From positions 4,154,001 through 4,218,000 of the forward strand of contig NZ_OZ061315.1 in assembly GCF_964063325.1 (NCBI RefSeq): a stretch of DNA of 64,000 nt, written 5' to 3'. Position numbers and translations under genes: made by a program. The notes beneath the pieces were generated by a model. That model was not told the origin of the DNA, did not search any database, and worked only from the letters and a program-made list of their open reading frames with translations. This DNA comes from Hafnia alvei (lineage in GTDB: Bacteria > Pseudomonadota > Gammaproteobacteria > Enterobacterales > Enterobacteriaceae). Shown in pieces: positions 54,632 to 64,000 of the stretch. Within the stretch, counting starts at the first letter, position 1, and each line of letters opens with the position of its first letter.

Positions 54632-55765
54632 ATGTCATGGATACGTAAAAAATCGCTCTGGCTAGTTGCTGCCGGGGCGTTAGCTATGTTGATTGTTATC
54701 TGGGGAGGCTGGCAAGGAGTCCATCAAACTAGCTCAACAGAATTCTGTTTGTCCTGCCATTCAATGAGTACGGTGGGTCAGGAATATGAGCAAAGCATTC
54801 ATTTTAAAAACGCGTCTGGCGTGCGGGCCGAATGTAAAGACTGCCATATACCGCCGGGCATCATCCCTACTTTGGTACGTAAAACCGAAGCGCTAAACGA
54901 TATCTATCACGAGTTTATTTCCCCCTCGATTGATACGCCTGAGAAGTTTCAAAACAAGCGCGCTGAGCTTGCGCAGCGGGAATGGACAAGAATGACCGAG
55001 AATCGGTCCGCTGCCTGTAAATCTTGCCATAGCTATGACGCAATGGATCACGCGAAACAGTCATCCAATGCCGCGACGCAGATGACGCCTGCGGCACTCA
55101 AAGACAGCAACTGTATTGATTGTCATAAGGGAATTGCGCACCACAAACCGAATATGAGCAATGATTTTCGGGTTCAATATGAAAAGCTGCAACGGCAAAG
55201 TACGTCCCTACCCGATGAGACAACGCTGTATACCCTAGGTGAAAAAGCCATCACGTCCACGGCCTCTTCTCCGGCAGGAAAAGCCATTTTGATGCCGGCC
55301 ACTCAGGTTACCGTACTGAAAAAACTCGATAATCAGGTTGAAATTCAGATCGTTGGCTGGCGCGAAAGCGAGGGACGTGGGCGCGTGATAACGCAATACC
55401 CAGGTAAGCGAGTGTTTGCCGCCGTGCTGGACCCATCACTGCTACCGGCAGTAAAAATTCTGAAGACCCAGATTGACCCAGACTCTCATCAGGAATGGCA
55501 GCAAATTAGCGTTACGGCTTGGACCTCTACCGAGGGCTTTTCAGCCAGCATTGAGCCCGTTTGGCAATACGCTGGCCAGATGTTGCAGTCCACATGTAGC
55601 GCCTGCCATAGCGTTCCTCCAACCACCCGTTTTAATGCCAATGGCTGGATTGCCGGATTAAAAGCGATGTCAGCCTACTATCGCCTGACGTCGCAGGAAG
55701 AGCGCACCCTGCTGAAATACCTGCAAACCCACGCCAGTGACACCACTGACAATCCGACTCATTAA
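54632..55765 (+). CDS. torC: Pentahaem cytochrome c of the TMAO reductase system
   Basis: 377 residues (E. coli TorC 390). An N-terminal signal-anchor helix (LWLVAAGALAMLIVIWGG) precedes a NapC/NirT domain. Five CxxCH haem sites are visible: CLSCH, CKDCH, CKSCH, CIDCH and CSACH, the last in the C-terminal domain specific to TorC/TorY. It passes electrons from menaquinol to periplasmic TorA. It is directly upstream of torA. Confidence 0.93.
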   Translation: MSWIRKKSLWLVAAGALAMLIVIWGGWQGVHQTSSTEFCLSCHSMSTVGQEYEQSIHFKNASGVRAECKDCHIPPGIIPTLVRKTEALNDIYHEFISPSIDTPEKFQNKRAELAQREWTRMTENRSAACKSCHSYDAMDHAKQSSNAATQMTPAALKDSNCIDCHKGIAHHKPNMSNDFRVQYEKLQRQSTSLPDETTLYTLGEKAITSTASSPAGKAILMPATQVTVLKKLDNQVEIQIVGWRESEGRGRVITQYPGKRVFAAVLDPSLLPAVKILKTQIDPDSHQEWQQISVTAWTSTEGFSASIEPVWQYAGQMLQSTCSACHSVPPTTRFNANGWIAGLKAMSAYYRLTSQEERTLLKYLQTHASDTTDNPTH

Positions 55766-55789
55766 AACGAGGAACTGACAGGGAACTTA

Positions 55790-58296
55790 ATGATTTCAAA
55801 CTATCCCGTCGCCGGTTTATGACAGGTGTTTTGGCTACAGGCGCTGCGAGCATTCTGGCCCCCAATCCGCTGATCGGCAAAGTCTGGGCCGCAGGAGAAA
55901 TGCCAGAACAATGGATCCAGTCTGGATCGCACTTTGGCGCCTTTGAAGCCAAAGTGGTTAACGGCGAATGGATCGAAACTCGCCCTTTCAAACACGATAA
56001 ATATCCATGCGACATGCTTAACGCCGTGCGGGAAATTGTCTATAACCCTTCCAGAGTGCGTTACCCGATGGTGCGTTTGGACTGGCTGCGCAACCGTGAA
56101 AAATCTGACCGCAGCCAGCGCGGCGATAACCGTTTTGTTCGCGTGAGCTGGGATCAGGCGTTAGATCTGGTTTATCAGGAGCTTGAACGGGTGCAAAAAG
56201 AGTCGGGATCGTCCGGCGTGTTTACCGGTCTGGCTGACTGGCAGATGATCGGCAAACTGCATAAAGCGGGTGGTGCAATGGATCGCGGGATGGGTCTGCA
56301 CGGCAGCTATGTCACCACGGTGGGGGACTATTCGGCAGCGGCAGCCCAAGTTATCCTGCCACACGTGATGGGATCGCTGGAAGTATATGAGCAGCAAACC
56401 TCACTCCCGCTGGTTATTGAGAACACCAATACCATCGTGCTCTGGGGCTGTGATCCGATCAAAAACCTACAAATTGAATACCTCGTTCCCGATCATCAAC
56501 CATTTGACTACTGGCAACAGATTAAGGAGCGCGTGGCACAGGGTAAAATGCGTGTTATCAGCGTCGATCCGGTCCGCAGTAAAACGCAGAACTATCTGGG
56601 CTGTGAGCAATTAGCGCTCAACCCGCAAACTGACGTCGCGCTGATGTTAGGCGTGGCTTGGACGCTGCATCAAGAAAAACTCTACGACTCGGCGTTCATC
56701 AAAGACTACTGCGTGGGCTTCGAACAGTTCCTCCCCTACCTGCTGGGAGAGCACGATAACCAGCCTAAAGATCCTGAATGGGCAGCAAAAATTTGCGGTC
56801 TGAGCGCTGAAGACATTCGTGATTTCGCCCGTCAGCTGGTCAAAGGGCGGACTCAGTTTATGGGCGGTTGGTGCGCGCAACGTATGCATCACGGGGAACA
56901 ATACCCGTGGATGCTGGTGGTACTGGCTTGCATGGTGGGGCAAATTGGCCTGCCGGGCGGCGGCGTGGGATTTGGCTGGCATTACAATGGCGGCGGCACC
57001 GTAACCTCCCTTGGGCCTGTGCTATCCGGTTTGGGCGGCCTGAGCAACCCTCCGGCCCCGATCCATGCCGCCGACTTCCGCGGTGCTTCAGAGCAGATCC
57101 CCGTTTCACGTATCGTCGATTGCCTGCTCTCTCCGGGAAAAAAGGTGGAGTTCAACGGCACAACCATCACCTATCCTGATATTAAAATGGCTATGTTTAG
57201 CGCGGCCAATCCCTTCCATGCACAGCAGGATCGCAACCGTATGATCGAGGCGTGGAAAAAACTGGAAACCGTGGTGGTGCTGGACCATCAATGGACAGCG
57301 TCGTGGCGCTTTGCCGATATCGTGCTACCCGTCACCACGCGTTATGAACGTAACGACATTGAGCAATTTGGTACTCATTCCAATAAAGGACTCATGGCGA
57401 TCCGCCAAGTCGTGAAACCGCAATATGAAGCCCGTCATGACTTCGATGTATTTACCGATTTATGTAAACGCTTCGGTCGTGACGAAGTGTATAGCGAAAA
57501 ACGCAGTGAAATGCAGTGGATAAAAGCCATTTACGAAGAGGGCGTCACTCAGGGAGCCGCCATCGGTGTAACCATGCCTGATTTTGATACCTTCTGGAAT
57601 GGTGAAGGTTATATTGAATTCCCGGCCGGCAAGCCTTGGGTGCGCCACGGTGATTTTCGCGATCAGCCCGATCTAAACCCTTTAGGTACCCCATCTGGCC
57701 TAATTGAAATCTACAGTAAAACTATTGCCGGTTTTCATTACCAAGATTGCCTTGGTCACCCAGTATGGATGGAGCCTTTTGAACGTAGCCACGGAGGCCA
57801 CGGTGCCGAGCAGCACCCTCTGCATCTGCAATCGTGTCACCCCGACAAACGCCTGCATTCACAAATTTGCTCAAGCGATAGCTTCCGTAAAAGCTACACC
57901 GTAGCAAATCGCGAGCCGCTTTATATCAGTCCGGAAGATGCTAAAGCCCGAGGACTCAAAAACGGTGACGTTGCGCGCGTATTTAACGCACGCGGGCAGG
58001 TGCTGGCAGGTGTAGTGATAAGCCCAGATTATGCACCGGGCGTGGTTCGTATCCACGAAGGAGCATGGTACTCACCGAAGGAAGGTGGCAAGGCCGGCAC
58101 ATTATGTACCTATGGCGATCCGAATGTCCTGAGTGCAGATATTGGAACATCCAGCCTGTCACAAGGGCCATCTGCCCATACTGCGCTAGTGCAGGTAGAG
58201 CGTTACAAAGGCGAGCTGCCGAACGTGACAGGATTCGGAGGCGCGCATGAGGTACAACTGACCGCAGACCAAGAGGAATCTCATGCCACTGCTTAG
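55790..58296 (+). CDS. torA: Periplasmic TMAO reductase, with a probable frameshift at the Tat signal
   Basis: About 835 codons from the likely ATG at 55790 (GGGA site 5 bp upstream), or 825 from the ATG at 55819. Molybdopterin oxidoreductase of the TMAO/DMSO family; GDYSAAAAQVI holds the molybdenum-ligand Ser. The Tat motif SRRRFM lies just before 55819, but no in-frame start codon precedes it: the ATG at 55790 is in another frame and stops after ten codons. One extra base (C before TATCCC) would give MISNLSRRRFM. Either a true frameshift or a sequence error. Without the Tat signal the enzyme would stay cytoplasmic and inactive. Confidence 0.85.
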
Positions 58297-58921
58297 TGAT
58301 ATGGCCCGGCAGCGGGCCTCTATTTATGGCTGGTTCGCTCAAATTCTGTTTCAGGAATTGACCGCTGAGGCACTTAGCCACCTGCACGATACCGATACTC
58401 AGGCACGACTTAAGGCGCTGAAGTCTATTCCAGAACTGTGGCTGGACGTACGACAGTTCCAGCTGCGCCTGCGCACGGCGTTAAAACGCAAAGATCGCCA
58501 GCTTGAGCTCGCAGCGGACTTCGCTTCACTGTTTTTGCTCCCTCCTCCCGCTGGCGTTTCACCCTATGCGGGACACTACCCGCATACCACGCCGCATGAA
58601 GCGCGCAAAACCATGCAGCAGTGGCTGGTTCGTTATGAGCTTGCGCCACAAAACAACGAAGCGCCCGATCATATCGCCATCCAGCTCGCGCTGATGGATA
58701 CTCTGGTAGCGAAAAGCAGCAATACTGCAACAGAGCTGGAACAGCAATGCCAATTCCTGAAACAACATCTTTTAAGCTGGCTGCCCCACTTTTCTCAACG
58801 CTGCGGCCAGCGTGATAGCTTCGGCTTTTACGCCACAGCAGTTAGGATGTTGGTCTGTTTCATCAAGCAGGATGTTCAATGGATTGAGGACTATTTACAG
58901 ACAATAAAAAGTAGCCCGTGA
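58283..58921 (+). CDS. torD: TorD molybdoenzyme chaperone
   Basis: 212 residues, an all-helical TorD/DmsD-family protein with LLPPPAGVSPYAGHY and EAPDHIAIQLALMDTL in the middle, close to the TorD consensus. It binds the TorA Tat signal and helps insert the molybdenum cofactor. Overlaps torA by 14 bases, as in a torCAD operon. An IS element starts 16 bp after its stop. Confidence 0.9.
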   Translation: MPLLSDMARQRASIYGWFAQILFQELTAEALSHLHDTDTQARLKALKSIPELWLDVRQFQLRLRTALKRKDRQLELAADFASLFLLPPPAGVSPYAGHYPHTTPHEARKTMQQWLVRYELAPQNNEAPDHIAIQLALMDTLVAKSSNTATELEQQCQFLKQHLLSWLPHFSQRCGQRDSFGFYATAVRMLVCFIKQDVQWIEDYLQTIKSSP

Positions 58922-59004
58922 GCCATTGGCTGGCAGTGTAGTGGTTTAATAATCCAGGACACCTCATGAGTCCGCTAAAGTAGCGATAAACAATGAGGTA
59001 ACCC

Positions 59005-59325
59005 ATGACACAGATAAAAAAAACCAATCGAAAATTTTCACCCGAATTTAAGCTCGAAGCCATTGAACAAGTCATCAGGCATCATCAACGCGTGGTGGAC
59101 ATCGCCCGGGCGCTGGAGCTTGACCCCAGCCAGTTGCGTCGATGGATAAGACAATATAAAGCTGAAATGTCAGGCATTACTCTGCCCGGCACGGTGGCTC
59201 TGACACCCGAACAGCGTGAAATCCAGCAACTGAAGGCCCGGATAAAACAGCTGGAAATGGAGAAAGAAATACTAAAGCAGACGGCCGTGCTGATGAGCGA
59301 GTTACCGTTCAAACCTGCGCGTTAA
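59005..59325 (+). CDS. IS3-family transposase OrfA
   Basis: 106 residues. Helix-turn-helix (about 10-60, FSPEFKLEAIEQVIRHHQRVVDIARALELDPSQLRRWIRQYK) and a leucine-zipper tail. It ends out of frame with orfB, as usual for programmed -1 frameshifting in this family. Confidence 0.92.
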   Translation: MTQIKKTNRKFSPEFKLEAIEQVIRHHQRVVDIARALELDPSQLRRWIRQYKAEMSGITLPGTVALTPEQREIQQLKARIKQLEMEKEILKQTAVLMSELPFKPAR

Positions 59326-59360
59326 TCACACGGCTGAGCCAGAAGTGGCCGGTCGCAGAG

Positions 59361-60170
59361 TTGTGTCGGTTGCTGAAAATATCGCGCAGTGGCTACTACG
59401 CCAGTCTTCACAAAACAGTGGATGTCCGGCGGATGAAGCTGCGCAGTCGTCTGCGGGAACTGCATGCTGAAAGTCGTGGCAGCGCAGGTAGCCGAGCGCT
59501 GAGTACGCTGTTACGTCAGGAAAATCTGAACGTGGGACGGTGGCTGGCGCGTCGCTTGATGAAAGAGTGTGACCTGGTCAGTTGTCAGCCTGGTGAACAC
59601 CGTTACCGGGTCTGTAAAGAAGAAAGCGCCGCTTCATCAAACCTGCTCAGGCGAGCGTTCAGTCCATCGGTGCCCAATCAGGCCTGGTGCGGGGATATCA
59701 GTTATCTACGCATAAATGGTGGATGGTGCTATCTGGCGGTGGTGATGGAGCTGAACTCACGGCGCGTGGTGGGTTCGGCAATATCAGGTTCACCAGATGC
59801 AGAACTGGTGTGCAAAGCGATGAGAAATGCGCTGGAAAGCCGACATATCCGGGGGAGATTACTGTTCCACAGTGATCAGGGGAGCCAGTACAGCAGTAAG
59901 AAGTTCCGACAGCTCCTGTGGAGAAACGGTGTCGTCCAGAGCATGAGTCGTCGGGGGAACTGCTGGGATAATGCGCCGATGGAGCGGTTCTTCAGGAGTC
60001 TGAAAAGCGAATGGGTCCCTCGCCGTGGCTACAGAGATACAGATGAGGCAATGGCAGATATAAGCAGATGGGTGAGTTATTACAATACCCGTCGGCCTCA
60101 CACGCATAACGGAGGGGTATCGCCCTGCGAATATGAAAACCAATGGAAAAGGGCTAACAGAGTGTCCTGA
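59361..60170 (+). CDS. IS3-family transposase OrfB (DDE catalytic part)
   Basis: 269 residues or more; the frame reads upstream as RLSQKWPVAELCRLL without its own ATG, so the 59361 TTG is not the biological start. Catalytic DDE residues lie in WCGDISYL, HSDQGSQY and ERFFRSLKSEW. Intact. Confidence 0.92.
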   Translation: MCRLLKISRSGYYASLHKTVDVRRMKLRSRLRELHAESRGSAGSRALSTLLRQENLNVGRWLARRLMKECDLVSCQPGEHRYRVCKEESAASSNLLRRAFSPSVPNQAWCGDISYLRINGGWCYLAVVMELNSRRVVGSAISGSPDAELVCKAMRNALESRHIRGRLLFHSDQGSQYSSKKFRQLLWRNGVVQSMSRRGNCWDNAPMERFFRSLKSEWVPRRGYRDTDEAMADISRWVSYYNTRRPHTHNGGVSPCEYENQWKRANRVS

Positions 60171-60182
60171 ATTAGTTGACCA

Positions 60183-60361
60183 CTACACATAATGGGAAAG
60201 CTCCTCCTCGACTAATCTGGATATAATGTCATTTATACCCTCGCCGGTTTCTTGTTGTATTTGATTAAGCTTTTTTAATGTTACACCATCCAACTTAGGA
60301 ACCTTTTCCTTTTTCTGACCAGTTCTGTTTCTTTCTCGCCAGTTTTTTTGAGCTCAGGCAT
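60183..60361 (-). pseudogene. Small plasmid-type regulator gene with a one-base deletion and an IS end
   Basis: The ATG at 60361 overlaps the stop of the upstream gene. The natural frame ends after 27 codons. Adding one A to the A7 run at about 60343-60349 opens a frame of 59 residues (MPELKKNWRERNRTGQ... LVEEELSHYV) that resembles small RepB/CopB-type replication regulators and stops at 60183, inside the IS end. It is therefore broken by an indel in a poly-A run and possibly shortened by the IS. Confidence 0.45.
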
Positions 60362-60827
60362 TTCTCATTTCCTTAAGGAATTTTGATTTATAATCAAGGC
60401 TCTCGCTATCAATCTGAAAGCCCACAACACCCAGGTTATGAATATCACTTTCCTGCTGAGCTTTCTTGCTCATTCTCTTTTTGTTTCGGGTTATGATTGA
60501 AATCATTTCGGTAAGGTCTCGCTCTGGTAATGTATAAAATGCTGCTTCTATAAATTGCCAGCGCTGGTAGCTATTAATCGGACGCAGTGGAAAGTGAACG
60601 AGATTTTTGACCATGTAATCCCATGCCCACTGAATATCCTCTTCACTTTTTTTATTTAGCCAGTCAAAAGGTTGTGGGTGGGTATTGTACTCTTTTCTCC
60701 AATATTGCTGCATCTCTGATAAATATTTTACTTTATCTGTCAAGGGTAATTTGGTTTCGTCGACATACTGCATAATGGCATCCACATACTCATCCCGCGT
60801 GATCATATCTATGTCATCGTTTTTCAT
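60354..60827 (-). CDS. Hypothetical protein, plasmid/phage-like cargo
   Basis: 157 residues from MKNDDIDMITRDEYVD (60827), or up to 198 with an upstream start at 60950, which would overlap the next gene. Helical and rich in charged and aromatic residues (QYWRKEYNTHPQPFDWLNK). No family recognised. Translationally coupled to the small regulator gene that follows. Confidence 0.55.
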   Translation of the reverse strand: MKNDDIDMITRDEYVDAIMQYVDETKLPLTDKVKYLSEMQQYWRKEYNTHPQPFDWLNKKSEEDIQWAWDYMVKNLVHFPLRPINSYQRWQFIEAAFYTLPERDLTEMISIITRNKKRMSKKAQQESDIHNLGVVGFQIDSESLDYKSKFLKEMRNA

Positions 60828-60871
60828 GACAGGTTTTTTGGAAAAGTCAGAAATAGTGCATCCATTGCTTG

Positions 60872-61195
60872 TTATATTGGATTTGTTTTTTGCTGGATGA
60901 AACATGATGTAATACAAGGAAAAACACGCAATGCGATCGCTATCGTGCAACCATTAAAATGCACTTCTGGTAATAATTCATTATTAACCACTGCAGCCAA
61001 TAAAGTTTCGGCTTCCTTTATCTTTTCTTTGTCAGGAAGGGAGTTAACTATAGCTCTCGCCAATTTATAATAGTCACCCCTAGATACCAGTTGTTTCATG
61101 TCATTATCCGAAACAGCCCTATTCCATTCATGAACGATATGATCGAGACATTTTTTATACTCTCTAATCTGTCTATGGTTTTTAATCACACCCAT
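60872..61195 (-). CDS. Hypothetical protein, first gene of the small cargo cluster
   Basis: 107 residues, mostly helical with one Cys-containing C-terminus; unknown family. The C-terminal 25 residues look unlike the rest. It precedes the 60354-60827 gene on the same strand. AT-rich, typical of horizontally acquired DNA. Confidence 0.45.
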   Translation of the reverse strand: MGVIKNHRQIREYKKCLDHIVHEWNRAVSDNDMKQLVSRGDYYKLARAIVNSLPDKEKIKEAETLLAAVVNNELLPEVHFNGCTIAIALRVFPCITSCFIQQKTNPI

Positions 61196-61771
61196 ATATC
61201 AGCCCTCGCCAAAACACGTTTCAATCACAAACGCCCCTCCAACCTCACCATTTTTGCTCATGGTTCGAATCAAGGGAACCTACAAATCATGATATTTAAG
61301 TAAGGAATACATAAAATCATAAAATTATTCAATCTTAAAACAGTGGTTTTTTAGTGATTTTTAAGTAATATTTTAGTAATGCATGTTGTTTCTTTTCCTA
61401 GAAACCATAGCGTTGATGTGCCTGAAACACAGAAATTATAAGGGGAAATGCCTTTGAGGCAAGGGTGGCAAGATTTTTTACATATGGTTGCTATGGTATT
61501 GCCCTGTATCAACGAAGGATAGTGTCGGGGTGTGGCTGCAGGTTTTTATCATTTACGCCATGCATGGGACCAGACAACTGAATCATGCCCACCTCCACGG
61601 ATACAGTTTCTACCACTAATGCATGTCTATAGAAAAAGGCAAATAAAAAGAAAGAATATAATTAAGGGTAATTAGTTTAATTAATATCCCTTCTGATCCT
61701 TACCATCAAACCACCTGACAAAAAATACAACACATCCCCTTCCTCTGAACCATAACCTCAGAGGAAACAAC
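61196..61771. other. AT-rich intergenic region with tandem repeats
   Basis: 576 bp between divergent genes, no coding frame supported. It contains the 11-bp tandem repeat listed next and AGAGGAAAC before the 61772 gene. Confidence 0.45.
61348..61380. repeat. Three tandem 11-bp repeats, iteron-like
   Basis: TTTTTAGTGAT, TTTTAAGTAAT and ATTTTAGTAAT follow one another. The 11-bp period (one helical turn) resembles replication iterons or integrase arm sites. Function unassigned. Confidence 0.6.
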
Positions 61772-62329
61772 ATGAACGATAACTATCCATATATTGCCAA
61801 ATATAAAATGGACTGGTTTTTACATAGTCTGATAAACAATCACCTAAACAATGTCATTGACCGTTATTCAAAGGTGATTGGTATAAGACTGGACTTTTCG
61901 TACAACCAGAATTCAGAAAGTTACAAAAAGGAATACAATCACCTTCAACAGGATCTGCGGAAGCTATTTAAACGAGTTGAACAAGAGCCTGGTGTTGCCG
62001 GATTCTTTTGTGTTATTGAACATGGCGAGGACAGTAAATTTCATTCTCATATGGTGGTCTATCTTGACGGACAAAAAATACGTAAAACATTTCCGATAGC
62101 AGAACGCATAGGTGCTTTGTGGAAGGAAATAACTCAGGGCGAAGGTAAGTATCATCGCTGTGAATACAAGAAAAGCTATAAGGAAGATATCAGCAAGGTG
62201 ATTAACTATCGGGATGCTGATTATATTCACGGGTTGAGATATATCATCATCTACCTTGCCAAACAGGAACTGAAGTGGTCAACAAAAACTGGCCACAGTT
62301 TTAGAGTTTTTCCAGAACAATCGCTCTGA
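61772..62329 (+). pseudogene. Inovirus Gp2/YagK-YfjJ-like replication protein, cut by an IS
   Basis: The native frame runs to 62270; the last 19 or so codons to 62329 are IS sequence. It has IEHGEDSKFHSHMVVYLDG (an HUH-like His pair, HSH) and LRYIIIYLAKQE (Tyr residues), as in the Inovirus Gp2/YfjJ family common in P4-like and inovirus elements. The C-terminal end is lost. Confidence 0.7.
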
Positions 62330-63043
62330 TTCATTGGGTGTTAAGCCACCGTTATATTGGTGGGGTCTGAGCTGGCTGTAATAACCAATGATGTAATTCG
62401 TTATTGATCTATTTGCTTCGCTAAAATTAGCGTATCCACAGTTCGGGACCCATTCTGATTTCAGGCTGCGGAAAAATCGTTCCATTGGGCTGTTGTCCCA
62501 GCAGTTCCCTCGTCGACTCATGCTTTGCTTTATACGATAACGCCACAATAACCGTCTGAATTCCCTGCTGGTATAGTGACTTCCCTGGTCAGAATGATAC
62601 ATAACGTCAGCCGGTTTTCCCCTGGTTTCCCAGGCCATCGTTAATGCTTTTCCTGTCAGAACTGAGTCCGGAGAAAACGACATCGCCCAGCCTATTGGCT
62701 TGCGAGAAAATAAATCCAGAACAACCGCCAGATAAGCCCAGCGTTTGCCCGTCCAGATGTAGGTCACGTCGCCGCACCAGGTCTGATTAGGTTCCGTTAC
62801 TGCAAACTGGCGATCCAGATGATTAGGGATATCCACATGCTCTTTTGTGGCTTTTTTGTAGCGATGCTCCGGTTGCTGGCAACTAATAATATTCAGCTCT
62901 TTCATTATCTTACTGGCCCGCCAGCGACTCAACGGAACACCTTTTGCGCTGACCATATCGGCAATGCTCCGGGCCCCCGCAGAGCCATTACTGGCATGAT
63001 GAACTTCACGAACTAAGGCTAAGTATAACGATGTGTTTTGCAT
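62279..63043 (-). pseudogene. IS3-family transposase OrfB, frameshifted
   Basis: DDE residues are present (WCGDVTYIW, YHSDQGSHY, ERFFRSLKSEW). Upstream, the frame that follows OrfA (VRLPEQFSLVEKLRTRFPVA...SRPQKPDA) is one base off at GCAAAACAC; removing one A joins it to NTSLYLALVREVHH. The element is therefore inactive unless this is a sequence error. Confidence 0.75.
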
Positions 63044-63145
63044 CAGGTTTCTGCGGTCGGCTTAGCCAGTACCGATAGCTACTGCGATGGATCCCGAACA
63101 CATTGCAAATAAAGGCAACAGGAAACCGCGTCCTGAGTTTCTCAA

Positions 63146-63457
<312 letters not shown>

Positions 63458-63530
63458 AATGTCACCTGTTTTGACTATGAGGCGATGATATCACCTCTAT
63501 TCAGGTGGCCAGATTTAGTATTCCACTTCA

Positions 63531-64000
63531 TAGCCCATCACTCGTAAAGCCTTGTTCACCGTATTCTCACTCATCGGCTTACGCGGATCGTGATCGCCAA
63601 CGAAGATCAGCTCTCGGTTTCCATTCATACTTTTGATCTTTTCCAGAATAGCTAAGGCCTGACGCGATAAGGGAACAAGATGTGGAGTCCGCATCTTCGA
63701 ACCACGTTGAGAATGCTTAACACCTTCCAACGGTTCACGCTCACCAGGAATCGTCCACATGGCCGTTTCAAAATCCACTTCTGACCAGCGAGCAAAGCGC
63801 ATAATCGCGGTAGTACGCTGCTGTAAACGGGCGGCAACTTCAAGTCGCCCGGATGACTCGACGGCTTTAATGGGTACAAGAAGATCCCGAGTCTTAAGCT
63901 CCGCAATGTTCCGCTTTCCGATAGCGGCAAAGAGATTATCTTCGAGGCTTTTCAATACACGAGCGCTATGCGATGCCGACCACTTTTGATTGCTGGTGTG
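63531..64000 (-). pseudogene. P4-type tyrosine integrase with an internal deletion and lost C-terminus
   Basis: The frame enters from the right edge of the window (around WSASHSARVLKSLEDNLF) and matches P4-like integrases through LEVAARLQQRTTAIMRFA. It then jumps to RWSEVDFETAMWTIPGERE, skipping about 65 residues that normally hold the first catalytic Arg (the RSSELR segment). The end after NKALRVMGYE is replaced by the IS, so the HxxR and Tyr parts are missing too. Not active. Confidence 0.85.

Larger units (their letters stand above)
58937..60187. mobile_element. IS3-family insertion sequence, complete (IS copy 1)
   Basis: 1251 bp with terminal inverted repeats: TGTAGTGGTTTAATAATCCAGGACAC at the left and TGTAGTGGTCAACTAATTCAGGACAC (reverse complement) at the right, about four differences. 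It contains orfA and orfB. No matching 3- or 4-bp target duplication is visible in the flanks (CAG and CAT), so the flanks may have been rearranged. Confidence 0.9.

Noticed and set aside
58937..60187. Target-site duplication of IS copy 1
   Set aside because: Flanking bases CAG and CAT do not match; no duplication can be claimed.

Overview
The window looks like the chromosome of a member of the Enterobacterales. Almost every housekeeping-type gene is a recognisable relative of an Escherichia coli K-12 gene (yiaJ, yhiI-rbbA-yhhJ, feaB/tynA/feaR, yaiW, caiTABCD/caiF, fixABCX-yaaU, aes, roxA, gss, torCAD), but the order differs from E. coli. The combination fits Hafnia or a close relative such as Obesumbacterium; this is inference from gene content, not a database match.

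Layout. 1-1209: start of the diketogulonate reductase gene dlgD and its divergent IclR repressor yiaJ. 1236-6601: two paralogous genes of unknown function that bracket an AT-rich type II restriction-modification unit (C5 methyltransferase plus MvaI/BcnI-type endonuclease) and a P4-phage-like 'ash' leader with a small gene. 7062-13318: a HypT-like LysR regulator, an adenosine-deaminase-like enzyme with a DcuC-family carrier, an MgtC gene behind a PhoP-type promoter and a long leader, a pirin and a small membrane-anchored protein. 13522-18475: the yhiI-rbbA-yhhJ export/ribosome-ATPase operon. 18959-24141: aromatic amine catabolism (feaB, tynA, feaR). 24277-25377: the lipoprotein gene yaiW. 25361-28912: a low-GC 3.46-kb insert with broken effector tails and immunity-like genes, bounded by 93-bp direct repeats of the yaiW 5' region. 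29191-32397: a higBA toxin-antitoxin pair, a chromosomal ParM/StbA-like actin with its partner and iteron-like repeats, and a small zinc-ribbon gene. 32402-46630: the anaerobic carnitine pathway (caiTABCD, fixABCX, yaaU, caiF), in which caiT carries an in-frame stop and caiE is not where E. coli has it, with an Aes-type esterase inside. 46724-54487: a second esterase, a second toxin-antitoxin pair, a second P4-like ash module, roxA, gss and a MocR regulator. 54632-58921: torCAD for TMAO respiration, with a probable frameshift at the torA Tat signal. 58937-64000: two IS3-family elements in the wreck of a P4-like/plasmid-like integrated element, ending in a deleted integrase.

How the genes work together. 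The cai and fix operons are divergent from one control region with an FNR-like site; FixABCX supplies electrons for crotonobetaine reduction by the CaiAB system, and CaiF (itself behind a CRP-like site) is the expected activator. TynA oxidises phenylethylamine or tyramine in the periplasm, FeaB oxidises the aldehyde in the cytoplasm and FeaR activates both. TorC passes quinol electrons to periplasmic TorA, matured by TorD. Accessory DNA is concentrated at 2.1-5.9, 25.4-29.9, 47.8-49.3 and 58.9-64 kb and includes defence, toxin-antitoxin, interbacterial effector/immunity and satellite-phage remnants.
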